Shown here: piece by piece, positions 13,401 through 25,477 of the stretch
Position numbering within the stretch: the first letter of the stretch is position 1
Layout of the letters: the number at the start of each line of letters is the position of its first letter
NCBI RefSeq assembly: GCF_023343835.1
Contig: NC_064437.1
Location: 8,025,001 to 8,089,000 of the forward strand
Source: Lagopus muta
Taxonomy: Eukaryota; Chordata; Aves; Galliformes; Phasianidae
Length of the DNA stretch: 64,000 nt
Direction: 5' to 3'
The notes under the pieces: generated by a model
Database searches by the model: none
The model's input: the letters and a program-made list of their open reading frames with translations, nothing else
What the model was told of the DNA's origin: nothing
Program-made: the position numbers and the translations under genes

Positions 13401-16109
13401 GACTCTCAGCCAACTCCTACAGCACTTATAAGTTCTGGTATTTTGCCCAATGGAATCCATGCTAGAACTCCCGTAAAGCTTCATCCAAGTGCTGGTCTAG
13501 GAAAGGCAGGAGAGAAATTCTCCTGTTAAAGGTTGCAAATGCTCAGTTTTGGTTTGTGACACCTCTAGATTTATCAGAGGAGGTGGGAAGGGTCAGACAG
13601 ACCTTCACTGTCTCACATAGAGCTCCACTGCACACAGAATCTGAGCTTCCTTGGATTTCTATCCCCATAAACAGTGAACAGATGAGAAGACAGAGGGACC
13701 AAGTGATCAAAGTGATCTCCTCTAGCTCCAATTCTTGGAGGTTCTTCTGGATAACTCCGGGGGATCAGCCTGAGTGCTCTCATTTTCGGCTGGGAGTTAC
13801 AGCACATGCATGACTCATATGGCCACCAGCCCAAATGGCTGTACAGCAGTACAACTCATTTGGCACCAGCCCAGGCCCTTGACCAAAAACCCCCATGCTA
13901 AAATGAGATTCAGAGCTGCTTCTTTGTGGCTCACAGACACCTCTGACTTCTCCTGCATATTACACCAGCTGTCCCCTAATGAACCTTTGTTAATACCAAA
14001 ACCTTTGAGAGGGCTCAATCCAATGACCTTCACCACCACTGGCTTGAGGGATGAAGGTCAGGAACCAAACAGGGCAGCAGCCTCAGGAGATGGCAGGCCT
14101 AGGACAGGGGGTGGCCACGGTATGTGGGGCTGCTGAGATCAGAGGGGATCTGGGAGGGGGCCCTGCTGTCCATGCCTCTCCCCCTTCCCATTTCAGCAAG
14201 ATGAATTACTGGGGACAGCTGAGACGGGAGGCAAATGGCATCGTGCTGAAGCCGAACTAAGGCCTGTGACTGCACGCTGTGGGATCCTAAATATTTTGAG
14301 AGCAAAGGTCAGGAGAACAGGACACTCCTCAGCAATGATTTTCCTCCAGTCCCTGCAGCAGGGACATGGGGCTGCTATGCCTGGAATGGCCCCAGGCATC
14401 AGGCAGGGCCAGCAGTGGGGTACAGGGTGGTACCCATGGGCAGGCTGCTACTCTCCTGCAGGCTGCTACAATGACAGTATGTATTTGTGATGGAGCTGAT
14501 GCCATGCAGCCTGGAGCCAGGAGGAAAGCACACACCAGGCTGGCCACATCCTCAGTGGGATGTTTTTGGAGCTGATCTACCTCTCCATGTCCTCCTGCTG
14601 GCCAGACCTCCACTGTTGCGAAAATAAATACTTAGGCATGGCAAGATGGCTGACATTTGCTTTCTGAGAAAAGGGTCTGGGAAAAGGGGGCAGCTTTTTT
14701 GCAGGCTGATCACAGGGCAGGAGGCAACTTGTTCAGCATGGAATCATGACTTTGTGGCCATCCCTGCACACCTCATGGTCCTCATCCCCCTCCACGTGAT
14801 GCTCCCATCAGCATGCTTTGCCCACCCCAAGGCAATGGTGGGGGTGATGCTGGCATCTCCTGTATGGCTGGGAGGTAAAGGGGACCTTGGGGTAGGCTGG
14901 TCTGAAGGAGTTGATGCTGAGAGACCCAGAGGCCTGCTGGAGAATGGGAGGGAGCAGTCAGTCTGCTCAGCACAGAAAGTCCTCTGCAGAATCGCAGCTG
15001 AGCTGTCAGGCAGATGAGCACAGCCAGCTGGTGGGGGGGATGCAGTCCTGTCACTCCTTATCTGCATGTACATCACCCCCAGGGCTCCTGTCCTCCCCCG
15101 GAGGCCACAGGAGATGTGTGAGCAAAGGATGCCAAAGTGTCCCAGAACAAACAGGCAGCTGTCAGATGTCCAATGGAGAAGCAGGAGAGTGCAGAGTACA
15201 GGGCAAGGTTTTGATGAGGACACTCACCCCGGAGTGATGTCACAGCTTTTCTCCCACATCCCAGCTCCCTGTTCCCAGCTGGGGATCTGGGAATCAGGTG
15301 AGGTGTGTGGGTGAAGTGCCAGCATTCCAGAATTTCTCCTGGAGCTGGGGACAGAGGGGAGGCCCCAGGAATGTGGTGCCCATTGGTTTTATTCTGGGAG
15401 AGATGCCAGAGCTGAGCACAGCTGTTGGAACATGGGCTTTCCTCACACACAAGCTGTGGTTCTGCTGCCCCAGCCCTCTGCCAGGGAAGATTTATTACAT
15501 GTGCACCCCACACCTCGAAAGCTTCAACAAGGAGAAGCAAAAAAGCACCCTGCCACAGCCACATCCCAAATACCTGGGGCTGGACGGGCATTGCTGCCAC
15601 ATTCATTAGTAGCTGGGATAATTAAGCTCAGTGTGAAAACAAGGCGGTTATTTTGTGATCTTAGCACCAACTAGATTAAGGCACCTGGAAACAACTACAA
15701 CTCAAGAGATTGTACAATTTCAAGCTGCACTGAGTATAAACCAAATTGCATCAGCAATTGCACATCCTTCCGTGGATACTCACTGCAGCGATGATCAGGA
15801 TTCTCGAGGGGTAACAGGGAAACTGAGGCACAGATCAGCAAAGCATCACCTTGGGAACTAAGCACATCTCTGCAGCACCCATCCTGCCCCAGGTCCTGTC
15901 CCATGAGCAAAGAGAGCACTAAGGACACTGCACCGGCATGCAGGAGCGCAGGCAATCGCCTTGAAGCCGCTGGATGCCTCTCCCAGCTGCAGAACAAATT
16001 CAATAACAATAATAAGAGCAATGCCTTTTTAATAGGCACAGGGTGAAAAGAACCCAGAGAGTCAATATTTGTGAATGAAAACAAAATAAGCTGAGCTGTT
16101 AGCACGGAG
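13401..16109. other. Intergenic, no gene recognised
   Basis: GC rises moderately and open frames of up to about 180 codons overlap on both strands, but none carries a recognisable domain or consistent strand bias. No splice-supported exon was identified. Confidence 0.5.
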
Positions 16110-16400
16110 GAATGCAAGGGAGGCCGAGATGTGGACTGGGTAATTATTATTTCATCTGCCAGAGCCGTGGTGCTGCCCGGCTGGAGGGCAGGGGAGAGGC
16201 AGATGGGGCAGAACAGAGCCAATGTTTTTGCTGCGGCAGCACCAGGCGTGCGGCTGGGGATGGCTCAGTGCTCTGCTCCATCCGCCGGAGGTTCATTGCT
16301 GCCCCGGCCCAAGTATTTAATGTCAGCAACTGGAATGTGCTTAACACAACATTTTACAAGGGAACATTAGTCAAGCATCTGCACTGACAGAGCTGGGCAG
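16110..16400. promoter_or_regulatory. Candidate conserved non-coding element
   Basis: The segment includes GGGTAATTATTATTTCATC near 16138 and AAGTATTTAATGTCAGCAAC near 16311 within otherwise GC-rich sequence. AT-rich homeodomain cores embedded in a GC-rich surround suggest an enhancer. Conservation is not tested. Confidence 0.28.
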
Positions 16401-17459
16401 CGATAAGGAGCCGGCGCATGGGAGGCAGCTCTGGTTTCAGGAGGAGGGAGGGAGCGTGGGGAAGGAGGGCTTTGCTGCGGGTGGACAGAGTTGGGGGTGG
16501 GCAGGGCAGAGCCCCACTTCTGTGATGGTGTCACACGGGGTGCTATTACCAAGAAAAGGGTCCCCATTCTGCTCTCCACCTGGCTTCTGTATTCAATGTC
16601 TTGCACTGTGTGTGCTTAAAGCCCTCCTTCAAGCCCTGTGCATGGATTTGGGGGCCACGCATTCCCTGCCACGCTATGGCTCTTGTTTGTAGGACAGCCT
16701 TTAGCTGCCTGTGGGTATCAGGTGTTTTTCATTTTTGCTCCTTTCCAGACCTTCACCAGCACAACAGCATTGAAGCCGGCCATGGCACGGGAGCATCCAC
16801 CCCTAAGCAAGGACAGAGAGCCATGCCACATCCTGGAAATATCCCAGCAATTGGTTTGGGAACCATTAGTCAGCTTCGCCTGCAACGTGCAAGTGGCACC
16901 GCCCTCCTTCTATTCCTGGAGCAATCCCTGTTCATTAGCCTTCTTGGCCCCCAGGCTTAAAAAAAATCCCCCAGTGTCATGACTCCTTAATAAGATGTCA
17001 TCTTCAGTCATGACAAACACGAGCGCTTGGTAAATAATAGCCCTGCCACGCAATGTCACGCCTCCCCCATCTGCTGTGGCCATGGCTGTGCTCTCACCTG
17101 CTGCCCGCTGCTCCCAGCCAGGTCAGTGCCTGCTCGCTCTGGGGCAGCTGTGTGCTCCTTCCTGAAGTAGCCGGGGGCTTTGCAAAGGAGGATAAAATGT
17201 TCAAGCCCACAGGATTGTGCTGGCACCTGCATGTTGAAAGGGTGAGTGCAGGGCTTCCTCCACATCCCCTCCATCCTCTCCTACTAGAGAGCATTAACCC
17301 CTTGGCACCTCAGTTTACCCACCTGCAAACTGGGACTAATGAACCAGGGCAGCGTACTGCCATGAGAATGGTGGTGTTTCTTTTTTGCAGGCACTCAGCT
17401 CCTGTTCCCCAAAACCAGTAGCCTCTGAACCATGAAAAGGAGACACCACTACACCACTA

Positions 17460-17850
17460 TTAAAAATAATAGCAATAATGGCATGTATTAATTAAAGCTG
17501 CTCCCAGGCAGGGAGAGGATTTCTAGAGATAAAATGCCCTTGGTTATAAGAGCACGTGAAGGCAGACACTGCTTCTAGGAGACATCTTTTTTCCTCCTCT
17601 CCCTTTCCTGTGGAACTTGGGTTACACTAAGTGCGTAGGGGACAGCGGGACGTGGCACTGCTCCTTGCCATGAAAACTAATAGGGCCAAGCCTGCTTTCA
17701 TCGGGAGTGTAATCAGAGCCCCGGATAATGTTTTAAAAGGCACAGCAGCCTCAAGTGCAAGCAGGGATTTATTAGTGAAAACGAAACCAGTCTGTGAGCC
17801 TAATTTTAAGAGCCTGAATGAGGAGAGAGCAGGCGGCACAGCCTTGGCCA
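17460..17850. promoter_or_regulatory. Candidate conserved non-coding element pair
   Basis: Two blocks. About 17460-17500 reads ATGTATTAATTAAAGC. About 17640-17830 includes GAGTGTAATCAGAGCC, GGATAATGTTTTAAAAGG, GATTTATTAGTGAAAACG and GCCTAATTTTAAGAGCC. The second block stays open in one frame for 97 codons but shows no protein features, so I read it as regulatory. Confidence 0.35.
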
Positions 17851-18149
17851 CATTGTTGGGTTCGCTGCGCTTCAACCCTGTGCTTGCACGGGGGCTGTGG
17901 ACCCACAGTTCAGCCCAGATTTGAGGTCCCGTGTTTCTGACCCTATGCCTGTTGGCTGCCTCATTCCAGATGGCTCAGTGCACACTGACAACCCCAGGTG
18001 GGGGATGCACAGAAAAAGCAGTCTTGCATCTATCTGTCCTCTGGAGAGAGGAGAAAACTTGCAGAGAAGTGAGCAGCTTTGTTTGCATGGAGCCTGTTGG
18101 AGAGGCTTTCCCGGCCTCAGGTGCCCCTGCCATCTGTGCACATAAGAAA

Positions 18150-18240
18150 CCCTTCATAAGGTTCTCATTTCCTCTTTACCTTTTTTATATAGCCCATAAT
18201 AAGATCCCTAATTTTAATGGACTGCATGGATCTCACTAGT
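18150..18240. promoter_or_regulatory. Candidate conserved non-coding element
   Basis: Short AT-rich block with TTTTTTATATAGCCCATAAT and CCCTAATTTTAATGG, resembling MEF2/SRF-like and homeodomain sites in GC-richer surroundings. Function is inferred. Confidence 0.25.
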
Positions 18241-18779
18241 ACGGAATGGCTCCAGCAAAGGGGCTTTAAACCTCTGTTTCAATATGATGGGCAATCTGGG
18301 TCCCTTGCAGGTGCTGGTGGGGTTTCCCACCTCCCTTGCTCCCAGGAGATGCTCAGCATTGGAGTCCCGCATAGTGCTGGGGGGAATTAGTCCCTTTCCT
18401 TAAATACCCATGAAATTGTACAAGAAAAAATAGAAACTCATTACCACACGAAAGGCCTGTTGCACACAATCGATGTTGGGATGCAGAAGGATCCGTGCTT
18501 GTTTGGCTGGAGAGGGTGAAGGCATGACCCAGAGGAGCTGCAGGGTGCTTGGCCACGTTGGGCTGTGTGTTAAAAACCAGCAAACCAAATGGTCCAGAGG
18601 CAGGGGAGAGTACAGACCAGACCCTCACTGGGGACAGCAGCACACGGGAGCTATCGTGTGGGACTTTGGATGAGAGGGAGCAAAGCTAGGAAGCAGAGAT
18701 GCACAGAGCACTTGTCAAAGGAGCTGCTCTGCTTTCTGACAGCTCCTTTCTCCCAGAGCTCCTGGACAGGAGACAAAAC

Positions 18780-18965
18780 GTGATTTCTTGCTCCTTCCAG
18801 TCAAAGGCGGCTGTGAAAGTCTAATTTATGCTGAACACTTTGGAAAAGAAATAAGCTTGGCTGCGGAACCAAGCACAGTTCCCAGCCAGGAAAACCTTGT
18901 ATGGAATCAACATGTTTTAACCATGCAAATCAAATTGGGCCAAACAGAGCCCTGTTTCATGACTT
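18780..18965. promoter_or_regulatory. Candidate conserved non-coding element with POU octamer
   Basis: Contains a perfect octamer ATGCAAAT at 18923-18930, preceded by AACATGTTTTAACC, and GTCTAATTTATGCTGAAC near 18819. The block is compact and free of simple repeats. A regulatory role is inferred from the motifs. Confidence 0.35.
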
Positions 18966-21900
18966 CTGCCTCTCCCTTCCTTGCTTCGCAGAGCTAGGCT
19001 ACCTCTTCCCCAAACAAACCCTCACATCCACCCCCTGGGGCAGGGCCAGACAGGGATGCTGCAGATGACTTATTTTGTCTTTCCTTTCCCAAGTAAGGTG
19101 CAGCCAAACATGTCACAGCTTCATCTTTCATCGAGATGATTTCCAGCTGCTGAAATGCACTGGATGAGGTCCACCTGCACATGAGCCTATCACTGAAAGC
19201 TGTGGCTGAGCAAGATGCAATGCCATGTGACCTCAGCAGCACGGAGGAGTGCTTGGGACACTGGGGACAGGAATGGCTTTTCTCTATAACCAGTAATAAA
19301 GGCAGGCAGGTGATCTTTTCTGTCCTTTCTATTGCTTCTGCAGCTGGGTAGCCCGGGAAATGGGTTGTGGAAGCAATCTCTGGAGGTTGGTTGGAGTTTT
19401 GTGATTCTGTGAAAGGCAGATGTTTGAGGATGTTTGGAGAGGAGAAGAAATGTGGGGATATTGTGTCCTTGGAGCATTCAGCACACTGCTAGATGAAACC
19501 CTGGGCAAACAGATCTAAGCTGGCTCTGGTTTGAGGGCTGTTGGACCAGGGAGTTTCAGTGCTTCCTTCCAACATAAATTATCCCATTGTCTACACCCAC
19601 AGCACTACTGGAAGTGCTCTTGCTTCATGTAGAGTTCAACAAATCCATCTGGGTATCTTTCCTGCTTCTCAATCTGCATGATCCTAATTTTCCCTTATGA
19701 TTTTATTCCTTAATTCGTTTGCCATAATCCTGTAGTGTGTGGTTGGAGGAAAAGGAAACGACACAGAAAAGCAAACAGAGAAAAGCAAGCAGTGCCCCCA
19801 AGAATAGTATATTACTCCTCTTCTTTCCTGCTTGCCTTCCTGCCGTTCCGCTTCCATGCTCATTTGTGGGATTCCATCCAACACTCCATCCAACACTGCA
19901 TCTCCTCTCCAGCAGTGATGGATGCGTAGAAAGTGAGAGTCAGAAATGGTAAGCACAGAGCAGTCTTTTCCCTGCTGCACCCTGCCAGCAGCTTCAGGGA
20001 CATCTGACACTACAGGGCACATCCAGCACTCATTAGCGACTAAGATTGCCATCTCGGGGCTTGGGGAAGCCCCAGCTCTGCCCACGTGGGGCCTGGCTGG
20101 TGAAGCAGAAGGTGCAGCAGAATCACTATTATGGGATTCCCTGGGAAAAGGCATTTCCCTGCTCCTCGTGCAGGGGGCTGCAAGGGACAGGCACCACCCA
20201 TAGCACTGCTTGCACAGCATGGTTGCAGAGCTGGTTTGTGCTTATTCTCCCGTTCCTTTTTCTCCTGCACTCCTGATCCCTCTCTTGTCCCCCTGATCTG
20301 AGGGAATTGTTGACAAAACCCATCTCAGAGGTAACACGTGAACCATTTCCTTGGCAGGTGCTGGATGCTCCCTGCAGTGTGGTGACTCAGCCTGAGCCTC
20401 TGTTTGCCCACAGAAGTGCTGCACATCTTTGCGGCTCATCACCAACTTGAGCTCACTGTAGGCATTTGTCCTCGTGAGCCATAAAGGGAGCATTTTACAT
20501 TTTGCTCTTCCACTGTGCTGCCAAGAGTGAGCTCCACACATGCAAAGACACACACACACCTGCTCGCACACGCGCTTTACAGCTGGAGCAAACAATGGAG
20601 CCATCCATCTGTTGGTAGTCCCGTTGGCAGTGTTGGTTGGATGCATGGTGTGAAAGGGTTCCCCTGGGTGCTGAGCACCACAGCTTGGGGTGCTGGGTTG
20701 GGATGTGAGCACTGGTGAACAGAAGCTGTGGCATATAGGAAACCTTGCAGTTCCTGGGTGGGATGATGGCGATGCCCCAGGCAAGCACTTGGTCTAGCCC
20801 TGTGTGCATCTCACAGCTCAGTCACCCCCATGTATGCCAGCAGAATGAGCTTGGTGTAGGAACATAAACTCCATGCACACTCATTGCTGTGACCTGCTAG
20901 TGACCATGGGAGCCCAGCTTCATGGACTTCCAGGGTACCCAAAGCTCAAGGAGGAGCAGAGCCAACACCACCCCTCCTGCCCCCACACTGACATGTGGGG
21001 CTGCCTTGGAAAGGATGTCAGTGGAATTTGGAAATACGTATTTCCCCAATAATCTGAAAACTTCTGCAGATATTTTCCCTCAATAGGCCATAGCTATGGA
21101 ATCTGGGGATGGCTGCAACTGCCAGCCAGGCTGGGAGCAGAGGGTGGAAAGCCAGGCCAAGTGCAACAATGCCCGGACAATGAAGGGATCTGGAGGAGTT
21201 CAAAAGTAGGAGAAGATTTTTTTGCCTCCTTGGTGTCATTTCTTTATTAATATTTACAGGTCAGAACCAGCAAAGCACACCTCCAGATCATGCAAGGGAT
21301 CTTTTTCTCCTTACTTGGGCAGCAGAACATCCCAGCAAGACAACTGGGAAAACAAAGAGGGGTGCCAAGCCCACCTCACCGGCAAGGAGAAGCAAAAATA
21401 CTGCTTATTTAAAACATGTGTATTAACAGAGGGGCTCTTCCCTGCCTATTTCATGGAGGAGGATGAAACCTGCCTGGAGAACCAGGCTGCCCCAGCCTTG
21501 AGGCCACCAACTGACACCCATACTGGCACTATACCATCAGTCCCACCCGTCTGCCCCTGGGAAACAGCTTCCTCCCTCCCTGTCCTCCACTGTCAGATGC
21601 ATTTAAAAGGTTTCAGCCCGGATCTTTGAGTTGCAGGGATGCAGTGCAGGTGTTTCAGTGCAAGGAGGGTGACATGGGGCTGCAGGAGATAATGGGAGCC
21701 AGAAGGTCTTCTCAATAGCTCGGAAGGCAGAGACAAACCCTTCAAACAAAAGCCCTTGAGGGAGAAGAGAGGATCTTCCCTTGAGTGTCAGCACATTTCA
21801 GCAGTTTATAAATACTGACATCCTCCCTGTGCCACAGCCCCACCTGCCTGGCTGTGTCCTTACCCAGTGAAAGGCAGAATCCAGCCTAGGGTGTGTGTGA

Positions 21901-22949
21901 AGCACTGGGGCTGGTGCTGCTAGTTTGCACTGGGATCCCAGACCAGGTTCCCTCTGCATCCACCTCCTGTTTAAATCAAGGAGGTGCCCCAAAATGCATG
22001 CAAGGTGTAGGGGGCTGCTGGTTTTATTCCTTCAGTCCCAGGAAGAAGAGGAACATCCTGAGAGGAGGAGCCAAGTCTGTGCAAGGGGAGGCAAATCCCA
22101 CCTGGAGATCCTCTTGGGTATCCCAGGACTGACTTTTGGAGCAAGGAGATCCCAAACCAGGGAGTGACAGCATGGCTGTGTGCCCCAGAGTGTGGCTCAA
22201 GGGTGGCAGAGAGTGAGTGGAACACAGCACATCACAGTCATTCCTTGGGGGGACACGAGCTGAGACTCCTCCTCAGCCCTATAGATCTGGGGAAGGAGTG
22301 GAACTGCTGCCCCTGTTCCCATATTACTCCTTCCCAGGGTTGCATCAAACAGATGTGAAAACAGGGCAAAACTGGGGGACAGAGGGCAACACTGACTCAT
22401 GGAAAGCCCTGGGAGTGTTTTCAAGCCCCAGTGCCAACATCCCCTTGCAGAGCAGGTGAGGGGGGAGTGGGGTTTTGGGGTCAGTGCTGCAGTGCTCCCC
22501 ACGCCATGCACAGGAGTTTCATACAGAGAGCCTGCAAAAGCCATTAGGACTTTTGTGCCGGGGCACCAGGAAAGCAACGCAGACACCACTCACTTTTCTA
22601 AATAAACATTAGTCTTAAAAAGTTTGCACTGCTGACCCCCGCAGCTCTGATTACTTGTGATTCTCCGAACCACGTTTTAAGACTTCTAACTTTTCTCTTT
22701 TTTCTTTTTTCTTTTTTTTTCCACTGGGGTGGGGGCAGGATTTGGTTGCTTCCTCCCCACATCCACACCACAGCTGTGCTGTTAATACTGTGTTTTCCAC
22801 TCTGGCTCTCCATGCCCAGCTCCAGGCAGCTCCTCACTTCCACATCCCCTCTGCGTGCCCACCTCCCTCCATATTCCCCCAGAAAAATATTTTGCTTTCT
22901 TTTTCTTCGTCTTTTTTTTTCTTTTTTTTTTTTCCTTCATTTTTTTTCT
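18966..22949. other. Intergenic, no gene recognised
   Basis: Moderately GC-rich sequence with a CR1 relic (listed separately) and a pyrimidine-rich zone at about 22690-22960. Overlapping open frames on both strands have no recognisable features. Confidence 0.5.
19498..19583 (+). mobile_element. CR1 LINE 3' fragment
   Basis: The text CTGGGCAAACAGATCTAAGC, TGGCTCTGGTTTGAGGGCTG and TTGGACCAGG ... CTTCCTTCCAAC follows the order of the CR1 3' end (GATCTAGGTGGCTCTGCTTTGAG, then GGTTGGACTAGATGATC, then CCTTCCAAC). It is diverged and 5'-truncated, as most avian CR1 copies are. Confidence 0.7.
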
Positions 22950-22962
22950 CCATTTTTTGGAA
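22690..22962. repeat. Interrupted poly-T/pyrimidine tracts
   Basis: T-rich blocks (about 22695-22721 and 22909-22958) flank a less repetitive pyrimidine-rich stretch at the left edge of the CpG-rich domain. Confidence 0.8.
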
Positions 22963-23056
22963 AGAGCCAGATCACCGTGCTGAGAGATGTCTATCTCTTT
23001 CGGAGCTGCAGCTCTGTCCGTGCAGCTCTGTGCCCCCCACCTCGGCGTACCCCAAA

Positions 23057-23074
23057 CCCCCCCCCCCCCCCCCC
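23057..23074. repeat. Poly-C homopolymer (about C18)
   Basis: An uninterrupted C run followed by further C blocks separated by ATCA and TCT. It is a likely site of length error. Confidence 0.85.
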
Positions 23075-23179
23075 ATCACCCCCCTCTCCTCCCCGTCCCC
23101 ATAGCCCCGAGCGGCCGCATCCTCGCAGCGCGACGGAGGCAGCTGCAGCGAGGTATCATCAGGATAATTGGAAGGGTCA

Positions 23180-23345
23180 CATGTTAAACTCTCGCTGTTG
23201 TTCGCGGTAATGTAGCTGTGTCCCTCGGTTGCACATTTACCGATTTCTCTCAAACCAACCATTGTCACAAGGTTCACTCCAGGAGGAGTGATCCGATGGG
23301 TTACCACGGCAACTATAATGACATTAAAAGAGAGGCGGCAGCCGC
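23180..23345. promoter_or_regulatory. Candidate regulatory element with perfect RFX X-box
   Basis: GTTACCACGGCAAC at 23300-23313 matches the RFX X-box consensus GTNRCC-N(0-3)-RGYAAC in both half-sites. Nearby are CCATTGTCACAAGG (SOX-like CATTGT near 23260) and AATGACATTAAAAG. This about 160-bp block lacks the homopolymers seen on either side, which suggests constraint. Confidence 0.4.
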
Positions 23346-23635
23346 AGCCCCCACCCCCCCAACCTCTCCTTCCCCCTCCAGCGGGCACCGAACGGAGGGG
23401 AATCGGCGCCACCGGGGGGGAATTCTCTCCACCACCCCCGCCCCAAAACCCCGGAGCTGCCACAGCCTCACAGCTCCGGCCCCGAAAAGGGCAGCGCGAA
23501 GCAGACCCCCCGTTTGCACGCATAGCCGAGAGGGGCCTTCGGGGTTCTTTCCATCTTCTCGACGACGGCGGCCGAAGGGAAAATAAAACAGTCCCCCATT
23601 GGACCAGCAAGGAGAAAGTAAAGAAAACGGTCCTC

Positions 23636-23681
23636 CGCTTTCTTTCTTTTCTTTTCTTTTCTTTTCTTTTCTTTTTTTTCT
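23636..23681. repeat. (CTTTT)n microsatellite
   Basis: About seven TTTTC units in tandem followed by a T run. Its complement is purine-rich. Confidence 0.85.
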
Positions 23682-24240
23682 ATAAGCAGGGAAACGGTAC
23701 AGCTGTACCGGAATGAACCCCCCCCTTCCCCCCCCGCCGCGGCACCTGCGGTGGAAGCCCCTCCGTCGGGCCGACCCCGCGCTGCGAGTCTCCGTTCTCC
23801 GGGTTCGTTCGTGGGGAAATGTCCATTTCCGATGTGTGCATGACCACCTTCGGCTGCTGAGCGGCTTTCTGTCCCCCCCCCCCCTCCCTCCTTCCCTTCT
23901 CTCGAAACCAGGGTGAGAAGAGATGTTTGTCAAAAGAGCCGCGATTACCGCAAAGCACCTTTCTCTCCCAGGGAATATTTCCCATCTGCTGCGTCCCGGA
24001 CGCGTAAAACTGAGCGACAATAGAATACTGTGGGAGCAGCAGCTCTGATAGGGGCCGGCTCTGGCTGGTGCCCCAGTGTGAGTATTTTGCCTGAAGGGGA
24101 ACTTTCTGCCCCAGCAGCAGCGCCTTTAGTCAGGAGCCGAGATTTCAGCGCCGCACTCCGCACGCTGCCTCAATATTTCCTTCTCCCTGCGTCTCCCTGC
24201 AGGGCTGGAGAGCGACTCGTTCCCATCCGACTCCCGAAGG

Positions 24241-24262
24241 AAAAAAAAAAAAAAAAAAAAAA
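24241..24262. repeat. Poly-A (A22)
   Basis: A homopolymer in GC-rich sequence with no adjacent retroelement body visible. Confidence 0.9.
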
Positions 24263-24980
24263 CAACCAATACCCGAAGGGGATTTCGGCGCAAAGCAACC
24301 CGGAGCCGTGCACGGGCTATTTGTGACTGCTGAGAACTCGGGGGTGCGGGATCTGGGGGGGGCAACAGCTTGAATCCCGGCTCCCTGAAGCTGCACCCTG
24401 CTGCTGGGCTGGTCCTGGGCCCCTCACCGCGCAGCCTCCAGTCCTAAGGCCGCCGAGAGAGCCTCGGCTTTCCCATCTCGGCGACATCTACAGAAGGCAC
24501 TTGGGTGGGGAGGGGGAGACACCTGGGGTGCACTTTCACTGTCGCCAAGGGAGATGATTATTCTATCTCCGGCTCTGGGCGCAGGGCACAGCAATAGGGA
24601 CACAGCAGTAGGGACGCAGGCGGGGCTGAGCTCGCCGCAGCCTCCAGGAGGGCAGAAATGTTCCCCTCGGCCACTTCCCGAGCTCAAGAGCCATCAGAAC
24701 CGTCCCTATGAAGTGATCCTCTTGGCATAGGCTTATGGAAAGAGATAGAGGGAGCAGGAGTATGCTTGAGAAGATCTGTGAGCTCTGTGTGGCGGTGGTG
24801 GGGAAATGAAAATAAAACCGAATTAAAAAGAAAGGGAGAAAGAGAAAGGTGAGAAAGGAAATTATCCTCCTTGTGAAACGTGTCAAGCTTCTTCGGAGAG
24901 AGTGTAGAGGGAGAGAGGCCTTTCCACCAGGGTGGATAAATTTACTCGTGTCCCACATGACCGAGGGTGGGGGCACTTAA

Positions 24981-25024
24981 GGGGGGGCGGGGGGGGGGGG
25001 GGGGGAGAAAGAGAGAGAGAGAGA
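24981..25024. repeat. Poly-G run with adjoining (GA)n
   Basis: G7-C-G17 followed by GAGAGA repeats. The G run could form a quadruplex and is a likely assembly weak point. Confidence 0.85.
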
Positions 25025-25146
25025 AAGGTCATGGGACTGGGATTTGAGATGTAAGTCACAGAGGGGACGCGGATTTCAGTGCCGGGATCGGCGTGAGGTG
25101 GTAGCTGCCTCGGGTTATGCAAAAGAAGCAATTGAGCCAATACAAC

Positions 25147-25208
25147 AAATGAAATGAAATGAAATGAAATGAAATGAAATGAAATGAAATGAAATGAAAT
25201 GAAATGAA
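25147..25208. repeat. (AAATG)n microsatellite, about 12 copies
   Basis: Perfect pentanucleotide tandem repeat, followed by an A/G-rich tract to about 25300. Confidence 0.95.
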
Positions 25209-25423
25209 GGGGAAAGGAAAAAAAAAAATAAGAAGAAGAAGAAAGGAAAAGAGAAAAAGAAGAAGAAAAGAAAAAGAGAGAAGAAAGAGCATTAAAAATA
25301 ACCAGAGGAAAATCTCGGGGGGTTCAGCTGTGAGAAGGGCTGTTTGGAGTCACATCTCCAGGAGGGTACTGCTGGCACACCCCGCACCGGCCGAACAGCA
25401 CTTAGTTGTGCCCGTCCCCTTTT

Positions 25424-25477
25424 CCCAATGTCCCAATGTCCCCACGTCCCCAATGTCCCCACGTCCCCACATCCCCC
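25424..25477. repeat. Minisatellite with 8-9 bp CCCCAATGT/CCCCACGT units
   Basis: Alternating tandem units TCCCAATG and TCCCCACG, about six copies. The variant units differ by the presence of a CpG. Confidence 0.75.

Noticed and set aside
22972-24020. Overlapping open frames of 212 and 235 codons on the minus strand
   Set aside because: They arise from CpG- and homopolymer-rich sequence, overlap each other in different frames and contain translated C, T and G runs.
24138-24170. Possible REST/RE1 site (TTCAGCGCCGCACTCCGCAC)
   Set aside because: Only the left half resembles the RE1 consensus; the right half does not fit.
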